This document shows, piece by piece, positions 1-8,514 of a DNA stretch of 64,000 nucleotides. The DNA lies in contig NZ_VCMZ01000001.1 of assembly GCF_006352475.1 (NCBI RefSeq), positions 3,658,001 to 3,722,000 of the forward strand. Reading direction: 5' to 3'. The stretch is from Acinetobacter pullicarnis (lineage in GTDB: Bacteria; Pseudomonadota; Gammaproteobacteria; Pseudomonadales; Moraxellaceae). The first letter of the stretch is position 1. Each line of letters opens with the position of its first letter. A model generated the notes under the pieces. It was not told the DNA's origin, made no database searches, and was given only the letters and a program-made list of their open reading frames with translations. Position numbers and translations under genes: made by a program.

Positions 1-619
1 TCGCTGGTATCACAACATTCCAATTTTAAGTTGGTTGCTGCTGCGTGGAAAATGCCATAGCTGTCAAGCTGCAATTTCGATTCGCTATCCTTTGATTGAG
101 CTATTCACCATGCTCTGCTCACTTTGCGTGGTCGCGGTGTTTGGCCCAACCCTACAAATGCTTGCAGGGTTATTTTTCACTTGGATGCTGATCACCCTGA
201 CGTTTATTGATTTTGATAGTCAACTGCTGCCAGATCGCTTCACCCTGATTTTGGCTGCCGTTGGTTTAGCCATCAACACCGAAAACCTATTCACCACACC
301 AAGCCTTGCTATTTGGGGCTATGTCATCGGTTTTCTCTCACTTTGGGTGGTTTACTATGCCTTCAAATTAATTACGGGCAAGGAAGGTATGGGCTATGGC
401 GATTTCAAATTATTGGCTGCGCTGGGTGCTTGGCTCGGCCCATTGATGCTGCCCTTGGTCATCTTGCTTTCTTCGGTGCTCGGTGTAATTATTGGGATTA
501 TTTTGCTGAAGATTCGCAAAGAAAACCAAGCGTTTGCATTTGGCCCATATATTGCGATTGCGGGTTGGATTGCACTGCTTTGGGGAGCACCCATCATGAA
601 ACTGTACTTGGGTGTTTAA
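1..619 (+). CDS. pilD: Prepilin peptidase / type IV leader peptidase, 3' part
   Basis: The gene enters from the left edge and the reading frame is open from base 2, so the start is missing. The product is the inner-membrane aspartic protease (family A24) that cleaves and N-methylates type IV prepilins and type II secretion pseudopilins. The visible part begins in the cytosolic zinc-binding loop of the methylase half: an R-W-Y-x-N-I-P stretch and the second C-x-x-C pair (CHSC). Several hydrophobic segments follow. Both catalytic aspartates are present: one in I-D-F-D shortly after the second helix, the other in G-M-G-Y-G-D-F-K, the family GxGD motif. It ends 42 bp before coaE, its usual neighbour in the pilB-pilC-pilD-coaE order of Acinetobacter and Pseudomonas. 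Confidence is high. Confidence 0.95.
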   Translation, partial: RWYHNIPILSWLLLRGKCHSCQAAISIRYPLIELFTMLCSLCVVAVFGPTLQMLAGLFFTWMLITLTFIDFDSQLLPDRFTLILAAVGLAINTENLFTTPSLAIWGYVIGFLSLWVVYYAFKLITGKEGMGYGDFKLLAALGAWLGPLMLPLVILLSSVLGVIIGIILLKIRKENQAFAFGPYIAIAGWIALLWGAPIMKLYLGV

Positions 620-661
620 TCTTTGCAGATCCATTCAATTTTCATCCCCTAAGGAAACAGT

Positions 662-1270
662 ATGACCTTTATTCTCGGCTTAACAGGTGGCATTGGTAGC
701 GGTAAATCGGCAGCAAGTCACTGGTTTGAAACACAGGGCATTAGCGTGGTTGATGCAGATGTGGTGGCACGAGAAGTGGTCAGCAAAGGGCAAGTTGCGC
801 TGACCCAAATTCAGCAGCGCTTTGGTGATTGGGTGATGCTAGACAATGGTGAATTGGACCGCCGCGCACTGCGTGATTTGATTTTCAAAGATTCAACCGC
901 ACGGCATGATTTGGAGCAGATTACCCATCCTGCGATTCGCAATGCCATTATCCAGCAACTGGCCGCAGCGCAAAGCCCTTATGTAATCTTGGTTTCACCG
1001 CTGTTATTTGAAACCGAACAGCACCAATTAACCCAACGAACATTACTGATTGATGCAACAGAAGCCTTGCAAGTACAACGTGCCAGCCAACGCGACCAAC
1101 AAAATATTGAACAAATACATCGCATCATTGCCTCACAAATGTCACGTGAGCAGAAACAACAACAGGCCGATGACATTGTGCTCAATGATGGTGAACTCAC
1201 CCATCTCTATGCACATCTTGCCCCGTTACATCAGCATTATTTGACACTCGCTCGTGCAAAGTGCCCTTAA
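662..1270 (+). CDS. coaE: Dephospho-CoA kinase
   Basis: CoaE carries out the last step of coenzyme A synthesis, ATP-dependent phosphorylation of the 3'-hydroxyl of dephospho-CoA, in the cytosol. The protein has 202 residues, normal for the family. It opens with beta strand 1 and a P-loop, G-G-I-G-S-G-K-S, at about residues 9-16. The D-A-D-V-V-A-R-E-V motif at about residues 31-39 is the substrate-binding aspartate region. The start is an ATG directly after the AAGGAAACAGT ribosome-binding stretch. It follows pilD closely and is probably cotranscribed with it, as in related genomes. Confidence 0.96.
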   Translation: MTFILGLTGGIGSGKSAASHWFETQGISVVDADVVAREVVSKGQVALTQIQQRFGDWVMLDNGELDRRALRDLIFKDSTARHDLEQITHPAIRNAIIQQLAAAQSPYVILVSPLLFETEQHQLTQRTLLIDATEALQVQRASQRDQQNIEQIHRIIASQMSREQKQQQADDIVLNDGELTHLYAHLAPLHQHYLTLARAKCP

Positions 1271-1316
1271 GCTACGCTCTGATCAGGCAGCTCCGCTGCC
1301 CTGTTCGATTTTTGGA

Positions 1317-1958
1317 TTATGAAACCCGTAGTTCGCAGATTTCTTCGACCAAGCGTGGATAGGTTTTGTGTAAGGCATTGCCTGCATAGATGTCACGCTG
1401 CATTTCGTAGTCCCCACCATCATAATCATTTTCTGGGTATTGCTCGCCGACAGCATCACGAACCTCGGCTTCATCTTCATTGTCATGCGCGATGCTATAG
1501 GCCTCATCTGTGACATAAAGTAAGCCTTCTGCCCAACAGTTACCAATATCAAAGCTATATTTACCACTGACAAAGTTTTGAATATCGCTTTGAATGTCGT
1601 CAAAAAATTCTTTGCCTTTCAGAATCAACCAACAACGGAAATAGATAAAACCATCGTCAGATACATAGACATCGAAGTTATAACCCGCTTCATCTTTGCT
1701 AAATTCACACTCCATAATAATTGAAAGTTCTGCAATCTCTGCGGTGTAAAGCTGAGCCAATTTTTGTTGTAAAACCCGTTCAAAAGAGATCAATTGGTTT
1801 TTTTCAAATTGAGCGAGATATTTCACTAAGTTTTCTAAATGCTCATCAATATCGTACGCATCCCAGCTCGCTTGTTTTTTGCTATTGCTCACATCAATGG
1901 CTTGCCAGAACATCTGTTCTTCTTGGCTCGATATTGGTTTTTTTTCGGCGATAGACAT
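1317..1958 (-). CDS. DUF4240-like hypothetical protein
   Basis: A 213-residue acidic, soluble protein without signal peptide or membrane segments. The N-terminal half (F-W-Q-A-I-D then a helical stretch around residues 17-70) resembles the DUF4240 family, seen in bacterial proteins of unknown role, often near toxin or immunity-type genes. The assignment rests on my recognition of the F-W-x-x-I-D and Y-x-F-D-x-Y-V-S-D-D-G-F patterns, not on a search. The start is supported by AGGAG six bases before ATG. It is convergent with coaE and stands alone. No function is proposed. Confidence 0.7.
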   Translation of the reverse strand: MSIAEKKPISSQEEQMFWQAIDVSNSKKQASWDAYDIDEHLENLVKYLAQFEKNQLISFERVLQQKLAQLYTAEIAELSIIMECEFSKDEAGYNFDVYVSDDGFIYFRCWLILKGKEFFDDIQSDIQNFVSGKYSFDIGNCWAEGLLYVTDEAYSIAHDNEDEAEVRDAVGEQYPENDYDGGDYEMQRDIYAGNALHKTYPRLVEEICELRVS

Positions 1959-2176
1959 GCTGTGCTCCTGATAAATGAAGTATTTATAGATATTGCTATG
2001 AATAGCCTGATCTTAACTTGATTAAGATTCATTCGGCCAGCACCTCATCGACTTCAACGACATAGCATGTCGTATGACTTTCAGCATTAAAAGTTAGTCT
2101 CATGCCCCTGCTTTGCACGGGAACACCAAAGTGATTCGGATGCTTATGAATCGTCTGAATGCGCTGGCTCTACGAG

Positions 2177-3121
2177 CTAGCGTTGAGGTGGATTTTTCGC
2201 TTGGTTCTGTTTATTTTGTTTATAAAGCGCTTTTTCTAAACTGTCTTTACGACCTATCCAGCGCCACGGTTGTAACGCGCCAATCACCATGCCAATTAGT
2301 CCACAGGCAACGGCTGGGCTTAACGGCTCATTGAGTAAGGGCACGGCAATCACGGCGGCAATAAAAGGTGCCAGTGTCGCAATACTTCCGGCCTTAAAAG
2401 CGCCCAAGCGTTTTACCGCTTCCACATAGGTTAGCGTTGCCAGAATCACCACAAAAATACCGTGAAATAAGGTTTGCATGATGAGATGAATGGGTTGCGC
2501 CTGATCAATATTGTGCGGCAAAAACAACAGGTATATCGGCACATAAACCAATGTTGACCAAATCACCACCCCAGCCATGGTATGCCAAGCGGTGAGCTTC
2601 CACTGTTTAAGTAAAACGCTAAAGATCCCCCAGCAGACTGCGCCCGAAAAAAACAGCAAGTCACCAATACCAAAGGCAACGCCTGTGCTGCGGTACATCA
2701 AAAAACTCATGCTGATAATGGCGGTGAGCATAATCACAACGCTCAACCACGTGTCTTTGGTAAAAGGTTCACGCAATAAGAGATAGGCGGCCACTGCAGT
2801 ACATAACGGTAAAAACCCGCTAAGAAAAATTGCAGCATGTGCCGTTGGGGCAAAATAGAAACCACTGTAAACCGAGAGGCAATAACCAACACCCCCCACC
2901 ATCGCCAAAATAAAGGGTTGTTTACGCCATAAAAAAGCCGTGTCTTTTTTATAAATCAACACGGGCATCAAAATACAAAATGCAAGACCAAAGCGCAGCG
3001 CCACGATATCCCATGCACCGATATGCCATAGCGTATTGAGCCGGGCAGTAATGGTAAAACCACCCCAAATCAACATGGTAATCAAGACACAAATATAACC
3101 GATCGAACGGGAACTGAGCAT
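2177..3121 (-). CDS. DMT-superfamily (EamA) transporter
   Basis: A 314-residue inner-membrane protein with about ten hydrophobic segments in two repeated halves, the architecture of EamA/RhaT-type drug/metabolite exporters. Typical patterns are W-G-G-F at residues 20-23 near the first helix, the A-P-T-A-H-A-A-I-F-L region of the first repeat's end, and L-A-P-F-I-A-A-V-I-A-V-P-L-L-N-E-P-L near the end of the second repeat. The charged tail is rich in K, Q and N. AGGA lies a few bases before the ATG. Substrate unknown; amino acids or other small metabolites are typical for the family. Confidence 0.88.
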   Translation of the reverse strand: MLSSRSIGYICVLITMLIWGGFTITARLNTLWHIGAWDIVALRFGLAFCILMPVLIYKKDTAFLWRKQPFILAMVGGVGYCLSVYSGFYFAPTAHAAIFLSGFLPLCTAVAAYLLLREPFTKDTWLSVVIMLTAIISMSFLMYRSTGVAFGIGDLLFFSGAVCWGIFSVLLKQWKLTAWHTMAGVVIWSTLVYVPIYLLFLPHNIDQAQPIHLIMQTLFHGIFVVILATLTYVEAVKRLGAFKAGSIATLAPFIAAVIAVPLLNEPLSPAVACGLIGMVIGALQPWRWIGRKDSLEKALYKQNKQNQAKNPPQR

Positions 3122-3191
3122 GTGGTCCTCAATCTACAGCCGTGGCACCACGCAGCAATTCACGTTGTGCACACTTAAGCGCTTAGTAAGC

Positions 3192-3944
3192 TTAGTGACT
3201 GTCTTGGCGTTGACGGGTTGCTTCATATAAAGCCATTCCGGTTGCCACACTCACATTTAAACTTTGCAGATTGCCTGACATTGGAATAAATACCGTGTAG
3301 TCACATTGCGATTGGGTAATCGGGCGTAGACCCGTATCTTCTGCACCCATCACCAACACCAAACCACCAGTCAAATCACATTGATGAATTGGTAAAGCTT
3401 TTTCATCTAACATGGTGCCAACCACACGGACGTTATAGGTCTCTTTAATATGACCCAAAGTACGTGCCAAGTTGGTGACTTGAATAAATTTCACTTTTTC
3501 AGCGCCACCCGCAGCGACTTTACGTGCTGTTGGAGTCATGCCTGCCGCACGGTCGCGTGGAACAATCACAGCAGCCACGCCCATGGCAGCAGCCGTACGT
3601 ACACAAGCACCCAAGTTATGCGGATCGGTAATATGATCTAAGCCCAACAGCAAGGCATTTGGATCGTTTTTGAGTAATTGATCGAGATCATTTTCATTCA
3701 GGACAGGATGTGGACGTACCGCAGCCACCACGCCTTGATGAAAGGGTTGCCCTGCCAACTTTTCCAAGCTGTCACGACTGGCCTGCTGCACACTCACACC
3801 AAAGGGTTCAGCCAATTGTAAGATACGCTTTAAACGCTGATCATCACGGCCTTTTAAGGTGAACAAAGTCAATACGCGTTCAGGCTCTAGCTCCAATAAT
3901 GACTCTACAGAGTGAACGCCATAATAATATTCTGCTTTCGCCAT
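3192..3944 (-). CDS. rlmB: 23S rRNA (guanosine-2'-O-)-methyltransferase
   Basis: RlmB methylates the ribose of G2251 in the P-loop of 23S rRNA (E. coli numbering) using S-adenosylmethionine. The frame stays open for 34 residues upstream, but the start is placed at the ATG that begins MAKAEYYYGVHSVESLLE, which matches the family N-terminus and gives the usual 250 residues. An N-terminal substrate-binding domain (residues 1-95) precedes the SPOUT domain, with its motifs G-L-D-H-I-T-D-P-H-N-L-G-A-C-V-R-T-A, V-M-G-A-E-D-T-G-L-R and the C-terminal knot N-L-Q-S-L-N-V-S-V-A. It is a single gene in a run of minus-strand genes. Confidence 0.94.
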   Translation of the reverse strand: MAKAEYYYGVHSVESLLELEPERVLTLFTLKGRDDQRLKRILQLAEPFGVSVQQASRDSLEKLAGQPFHQGVVAAVRPHPVLNENDLDQLLKNDPNALLLGLDHITDPHNLGACVRTAAAMGVAAVIVPRDRAAGMTPTARKVAAGGAEKVKFIQVTNLARTLGHIKETYNVRVVGTMLDEKALPIHQCDLTGGLVLVMGAEDTGLRPITQSQCDYTVFIPMSGNLQSLNVSVATGMALYEATRQRQDSH

Positions 3945-4113
3945 GAACGACCTCAACTCGATTATATCGATAGTAAAAAAGAAAAATCCTGCAAAGCCAA
4001 CTTTACAGGATGATGTCAGACTGCGCATTTTACCCGATTTAGCCACACAATTCTTAAAAGATCGCGATTAAAATAATCGGCAGGCAGTACCAGACGGCAT
4101 AGGGTATTGTGAC

Positions 4114-4437
4114 TTAGCCTTCTAAGTGGCAAACATAATCAAGCACATCATCTGTTTCAATTTTAAAGGTACTGTTGCCAGGCACATAGAACGACTGTCC
4201 TGCACGGAACAATTCATGTTCTTCGTTATCGGCAATGGTGACACGACATTCACCAGAAATAATTTCCATACGTTCAGGTACATGCGTTGCAAAAGTCAGT
4301 GCTTGTTCAGTTGGAAGAATGACCCCTAAGGTTTTCTTTGTCCCATCTTCAAACTGTACCGTATGACTGACACATAACCCGCCAAAATAGACATTTGATT
4401 TTTTTACTACTGAAACATGGTCAAATTGTGATGACAT
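4114..4437 (-). CDS. ppnP: Pyrimidine/purine nucleoside phosphorylase (UPF0345/DUF1255)
   Basis: PpnP is a small cupin enzyme that splits many nucleosides by phosphorolysis into base and ribose 1-phosphate. The protein has 107 residues, as in other Acinetobacter. The start is placed at the inner ATG ([20 protein letters not shown]), since the eight residues upstream are not family-like. Cupin signatures are [13 protein letters not shown] at about residues 54-66 and [17 protein letters not shown] after it. It ends in the typical D-Y-V-C-H-L-E-G. Confidence 0.93.
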   Translation of the reverse strand: MSSQFDHVSVVKKSNVYFGGLCVSHTVQFEDGTKKTLGVILPTEQALTFATHVPERMEIISGECRVTIADNEEHELFRAGQSFYVPGNSTFKIETDDVLDYVCHLEG

Positions 4438-4830
4438 GCGTATTCTCCAGATAATGCGCACTTATTAAAACTAATGATTGAGCACGTTTAATCGCACCCA
4501 AACAACGAATCAATCGATTTATTATTTATGTTTCTATCATCAATAAGCGCTCGATCAAGTGAATTCTACCACTTTAGCCAAGCAAGCCTAAATGAATAAG
4601 GCATTATAAAATCGAACAAAATAAATTATACATGAGCTTAAACCAACACACGCAGCATATTTAAGTAAAATGACAACTTGATTAATCTACAGCAGTGGGC
4701 TTTTTTATCAACTTGGAATTAGACTATAATTTATCGCATTCAATATTAAAATTTTTCATTACTTGTAGCAAAAACAAAACTTGATTATGTTACTTCAATC
4801 TACTTCTGTTTTCTCAGCTCGGAAGCGTTT
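4438..4830. promoter_or_regulatory. Divergent ppnP/recN intergenic region with recN -10 box
   Basis: This 393-bp AT-rich gap separates two divergent genes and shows no convincing coding frame. A perfect TATAAT at 4725-4730, about 100 bp before recN, is the best -10 candidate on the plus strand; no good -35 box is visible at 16-18 bp. I looked for a LexA (SOS) box, CTGT-N8-ACAG, upstream of recN and saw none. That fits Acinetobacter, which lacks a classical LexA. Confidence 0.4.
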
Positions 4831-6486
4831 ATGCTGACACACTTAAATCTGATTAACTTTGCGCTTGCTGACAACCTCGCGATTGATATCGAAAAAGGTT
4901 TTAACGTCCTGACCGGGGAAACAGGTGCCGGCAAATCGCTACTGCTTGATGCACTCTCCGCCTGCTTAGGCGAACGCACCGATACCAATTATGTGCGCTA
5001 TGGCGCAGAGAAAGCCGACATCACTGCCGTCTTTAGTTATCAAGACGCAAGTCCTGAAGCAGAATGGTTAAGCACACATGAACTTGATGACGATTCAGGC
5101 GAAATTCATTTACGCCGCGTGATTTTTGCCACAGGTCGCAGTAAGGCCTGGATCAATGGTCGACCAAGCAGCCTATCCGAGCTTAAAGAAATTGCGCGAT
5201 TATTGGTGCAACTTTATAGCCAACACAGCCAACAACAATTACTCGAACCGCCTTATCCTAAACATTGGCTTGATCGCTACCACAATTTTGCCGCACCAGT
5301 ACAGGCATTGCGCCACGCCTATCACCATTGGCAAAAAACCATTCGTGATCATCAAGCGGCCATAGATGCACAAGCCAATCGCCAGCAACGTATTGAAACC
5401 CTTGGTTTACAACTGGAAGAACTCGAAGAAATTATTGCCATCGATTATAAAGAAATCGAGCAAGAATTTGATCGCCTCAGCCATCATGAAAATATCATGC
5501 AAGACTGTAGCGTAAGCTTAAATGTACTGGATGAAGCGGAATCTAATCTTACCCAAGAATTATCTTCAATTATTCGACGTTTAGAGTCGCATGCTGGGCG
5601 CAGTACACAACTCACTGAAATTTTTAATTCTTTAACCAATGCACAAAGCGAACTTGATGATGCCACGGCAAATCTACGCCAGTTCATTGATCGACAAAGT
5701 TTTGATCCTGAGCGTATGGAACAACTCAATACTCAACTTGAGGTATTTCATCGTTTGGCACGTAAATATCGCAGCCAACCCGAAGCGCTACACAGCCAGC
5801 ATCAACAATGGCAACAGGAATTAGAACAACTCCATCAGCTTGAAGACCCTGAAGCTTTGGCAGAACAAGTAGAACAAAGTCAGCAAGCATTTATGACTCA
5901 AGCAGAAGCGGTTGATCAAATGCGTCGCGAAGCCGCAGCGCCACTGGCAACGCAATTGACGGAACAAGTCAAAAAACTAGCCCTCCCTGAAGCACATTTC
6001 GAATTTAAATTTGAACCCTTAGAACAACCCAGCGCTGAGGGTTTAAGCTTTATCCAATTGCTCTTTACTGCCAACAAAGGTATTCCGGCACAACCCTTGG
6101 CCCGTGTGGCTTCTGGGGGTGAGTTATCGCGAATTGCCTTGGTGATGCAAGTGATGAATGCTGAAAAGACCGAAGCGGAAGTCTTGGTCTTTGATGAAAT
6201 TGATGTCGGCATCAGTGGTGGTACTGCCGAGATTGTTGGTCGCTTATTGGCAGGCTTGGGCCAGCACGTGCAAATCTTGTGTATTACCCATCAAGCCCAA
6301 GTCGCCGCGCAGTCTGACCAACATCTGTTGGTCAAAAAACTACAGACCGATCCTGCCAGTAGCACCATCTTGGAACTAGAAGAAGCGCAACGTATTTTAG
6401 AATTGGCTCGCATGACCGGCGGTGTTGAAATTAATGACACCACCTTGCAACACGCCAAGCAATTGAGACAGCTTAAGTTTCAATAG
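4831..6486 (+). CDS. recN: DNA repair protein RecN
   Basis: RecN is an SMC-like ATPase of double-strand-break repair that acts with RecA. The 551-residue protein has a Walker A motif G-E-T-G-A-G-K-S at residues 29-36. Long, glutamine- and glutamate-rich coiled-coil segments (about residues 160-370) follow. The ABC signature A-S-G-G-E-L-S-R-I lies near residue 429 and the Walker B V-L-V-F-D-E-I-D-V-G near 451, followed by I-T-H-Q-A-Q-V-A-A. Length and order match the family. It stands alone, and its 3' side runs directly into palindromic repeats that may end transcription. Confidence 0.95.
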   Translation: MLTHLNLINFALADNLAIDIEKGFNVLTGETGAGKSLLLDALSACLGERTDTNYVRYGAEKADITAVFSYQDASPEAEWLSTHELDDDSGEIHLRRVIFATGRSKAWINGRPSSLSELKEIARLLVQLYSQHSQQQLLEPPYPKHWLDRYHNFAAPVQALRHAYHHWQKTIRDHQAAIDAQANRQQRIETLGLQLEELEEIIAIDYKEIEQEFDRLSHHENIMQDCSVSLNVLDEAESNLTQELSSIIRRLESHAGRSTQLTEIFNSLTNAQSELDDATANLRQFIDRQSFDPERMEQLNTQLEVFHRLARKYRSQPEALHSQHQQWQQELEQLHQLEDPEALAEQVEQSQQAFMTQAEAVDQMRREAAAPLATQLTEQVKKLALPEAHFEFKFEPLEQPSAEGLSFIQLLFTANKGIPAQPLARVASGGELSRIALVMQVMNAEKTEAEVLVFDEIDVGISGGTAEIVGRLLAGLGQHVQILCITHQAQVAAQSDQHLLVKKLQTDPASSTILELEEAQRILELARMTGGVEINDTTLQHAKQLRQLKFQ

Positions 6487-6497
6487 ACCCAGCCGTT

Positions 6498-6522
6498 TCC
6501 CCTCTCCTTTTTAAGGAGAGGT
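6498..6522. repeat. REP-like palindrome copy (CCTCTCC-TTTTTAA-GGAGAGG)
   Basis: Twelve bases after the recN stop, 6501-6521 form an inverted repeat with seven-base arms CCTCTCC/GGAGAGG around a T-rich centre. The same core recurs at 7032-7052, 7074-7094 and 63326-63342, so it is a dispersed family, not a private terminator. It could still help end recN transcription. Confidence 0.8.
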
Positions 6523-6566
6523 ATCTACAGATCTTTTGATATGCTGTTTACCATCCAAAGAAATCC

Positions 6567-6721
6567 CTCCCAACCTCAATGCTAGTCAGTTAAGGGCTTT
6601 TGTGGTTTAAAAGCACCCTCTTCCCAGCCTTCTCCCAAAGGGAGAAGGGGCTTTTCAGACATAATTAATCAATCAAAAATAGCTGTATTTGTCTTAACTG
6701 ACTGGCATTACTCCCAACCTC
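6567..6721. mobile_element. 133-bp MITE with IS4-like ends and 11-bp target duplication
   Basis: The 11-bp sequence CTCCCAACCTC occurs at 6567-6577 and again at 6711-6721. Between them lie about 133 bp (6578-6710) whose ends are inverted repeats: AATGCTAGTCAGTTAAG on the left, and on the right the complement of TAATGCCAGTCAGTTAAG. Joining the two flanks across one target copy restores an uninterrupted member of the local palindromic repeat, which supports a simple insertion. From memory, the IS4 element of E. coli has nearly the same terminal repeat and makes 11-13 bp duplications. The insert is too short for a transposase and carries an internal hairpin at about 6629-6649. Confidence 0.8.
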
Positions 6722-6830
6722 CCTTTGTTAAAGGAAGGAGCGTTGTATATCAAATTCAGTATGATATTTAATGGAAGTTCCCCTCTTTTTCAAAGATGAG
6801 CCATATATGGCGCAAGGGGGAGATTTAGTA
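6711..6830. repeat. Two-hairpin palindromic repeat, inverse orientation
   Basis: The first hairpin, CTCCCTTTGTTAAAGGAAGGAG, is followed by a spacer (GCGTTGTATATCAAATTCAGTATGA, with bases matching the spacers near 33.3 kb). The second hairpin, from 6780 to about 6826, carries an extra GCCATATATGGC palindrome at 6801-6812. The order and sequence mirror the repeats at 32.6-33.9 kb on the opposite strand. The rest of the gap up to 7030 shows nothing recognisable. Confidence 0.75.
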
Positions 6831-7030
6831 TTTTTGATATTCAATGAAATTTGCATTCAGCCCTAAATTCCGAATCTAAACAGGACTTAAATACCTTGTA
6901 TTAAGCTCGAATAGATTACATATTTCGACTAAATACATTGCTTAAATATTTGTGTAGATACCTATGCCCACGGGAGAGGGAGTACAACACCAAATTGAAG
7001 CATTGCAAATAATTGATATAAGCATCATTT

Positions 7031-7106
7031 CCCCTCTCTTTTTTAAGGAGAGGCTGGGAGAGGTTCTGTGTTCCCCTCTCCTTTTTAAGGAGAGGTCGGG
7101 AAAGGT
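7031..7106. repeat. Two adjacent REP-like palindromes upstream of yqgE
   Basis: Two near-identical units stand in tandem at 7031-7063 and 7073-7106. Each is a CCCCTCTC...GAGAGG hairpin followed by a G-rich tail (CTGGGAGAGG, TCGGGAAAGG). From 7107 to 7341 I see no gene; this stretch should hold the yqgE promoter, but no clear -35/-10 pair stands out. Confidence 0.75.
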
Positions 7107-7341
7107 TTATGATCAACACGACTTGGTCGATTCAAATTCATTTGGTTTCCATCTCAATTTATGCTACTTTTTTTAGCTGTTTATTTATTCTTCTGACTGC
7201 CCCAGCGTCAACTTTGAAAATAGAACAATATTCATTACTACGCCTTCATAAAACTAAAAATTTAAGTTATGGTAAATTTAAACCAATTATCACCGTATAC
7301 TTTTCGATTCAATGCACGCTATTTTCAGGAGACATCCTTAG

Positions 7342-7896
7342 GTGACTAAACTATATCAAACACATCGTTGCCTTATCGCCCCACTGAATATGGCTGATGA
7401 TTTCTTTGCCAATACCGTAATTTATCTTGCGCGACACGACGAAGACGGTGCACAAGGTATTATTATTAATCGTCCTTCTGGTTTACAAATAAAAGAATTA
7501 CTCAACGATTTGGATATCGAAGCAGACAATGTCAATCCGCACGAAGTGCTCGAAGGTGGACCACTACGTCCAGAAGCTGGTTTTGTCTTGCATACGGGTC
7601 AACCGACTTGGCACTCGTCTATTGCGGTGGGTGAAAACCTGTGTATTACCACCAGTAAAGATATTTTAGATGCAATTGCCCACAACCAAGGGGTTGGACG
7701 CTATCAAATTGCTTTGGGTTATGCCAGTTGGACCAAAAACCAACTTGAAGCTGAGATTTCACGCGGTGATTGGCTGATTTGCGATTCAGATATGGATTTA
7801 ATTTTTAATCTGCCTTATGACGATCGTTGGGATGCCGCCAATCGTAAAATTGGGGTCGATCCCGTTTGGCTTGCATCGGAGATTGGTCATGCCTGA
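7342..7896 (+). CDS. yqgE: YqgE/AlgH family protein (UPF0301)
   Basis: A 184-residue cytosolic protein of the UPF0301/AlgH family. The molecular role is not settled; the Pseudomonas homologue AlgH was linked to alginate and virulence regulation. Family patterns are clear: [12 protein letters not shown] near the N-terminus, [27 protein letters not shown], and A-L-G-Y-A-S-W near residue 132. The start is GTG, preceded by AGGAGACATCCTTAG. Its last eight bases overlap ruvX, an arrangement common in gammaproteobacteria, so the two are translationally coupled. Confidence 0.94.
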   Translation: MTKLYQTHRCLIAPLNMADDFFANTVIYLARHDEDGAQGIIINRPSGLQIKELLNDLDIEADNVNPHEVLEGGPLRPEAGFVLHTGQPTWHSSIAVGENLCITTSKDILDAIAHNQGVGRYQIALGYASWTKNQLEAEISRGDWLICDSDMDLIFNLPYDDRWDAANRKIGVDPVWLASEIGHA

Positions 7897-8383
7897 ACAT
7901 GCGAATGACCAAGCGACAGTGACTGAAACCAAAGCGCCCGCCACGCAGAGTTCTGATGCACAACTGATTATGGCCTTTGACTTTGGCACCCAAAAAATGG
8001 GCATTGCTGTTGGCTCACGCATTATTGAAAGTGCAACGCCCTTGAGCTTATTTCCAATGAAAGATGGCATTCCCAACTGGGATGAATTGTTGCTGATTCT
8101 CAAGCAGCATCAACCGGGTTTATTGTTGGTGGGTTTACCCTTAAATATGGATGAAACAGAATCCGATCTTTCTGCACGCGCACGCAAGTTCGCGAGACGT
8201 TTACGCCATCAATGTCATATTGAAACCTTAATGGTCGATGAGCGTCTCACCACGCGTGAAGCACGTGAGGAACTTGATCATTATCAATCGCAAGGACGAG
8301 GCAAAAAACTCAATGCCGATAGTCTGGCTGCAGGTTTACTGATTCAAAGTTGGTACCGTAATCCACAAGGCTTGCGACCTTAA
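7889..8383 (+). CDS. ruvX: Holliday junction resolvase-like protein / pre-16S rRNA nuclease YqgF
   Basis: RuvX (YqgF) is an RNase H-fold nuclease needed for maturing the 5' end of 16S rRNA; the resolvase name came from its fold. The start is the ATG overlapping the end of yqgE by eight bases, giving 164 residues. A low-complexity extension of about 27 residues precedes the catalytic core, which begins [35 protein letters not shown] and the terminal [10 protein letters not shown] motif with its catalytic Asp follow. All expected acidic residues are there. Confidence 0.94.
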   Translation: MPEHANDQATVTETKAPATQSSDAQLIMAFDFGTQKMGIAVGSRIIESATPLSLFPMKDGIPNWDELLLILKQHQPGLLLVGLPLNMDETESDLSARARKFARRLRHQCHIETLMVDERLTTREAREELDHYQSQGRGKKLNADSLAAGLLIQSWYRNPQGLRP

Positions 8384-8514
8384 ATCCCTCCGCAGCGATA
8401 TTATTCAATTTTCTCAATCTATTAAAATCTTGAAGTTGCTGCTTAAAACAGTGACTTCAGCCGCCTCTTTTCATTATCAATACGCTAAATCAGATTCAGC
8501 GACGGAGCTGTGTT

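Noticed and set aside
313..1200. Alternative-frame peptides within pilD and coaE
   Set aside because: They overlap well-identified genes along their whole length.
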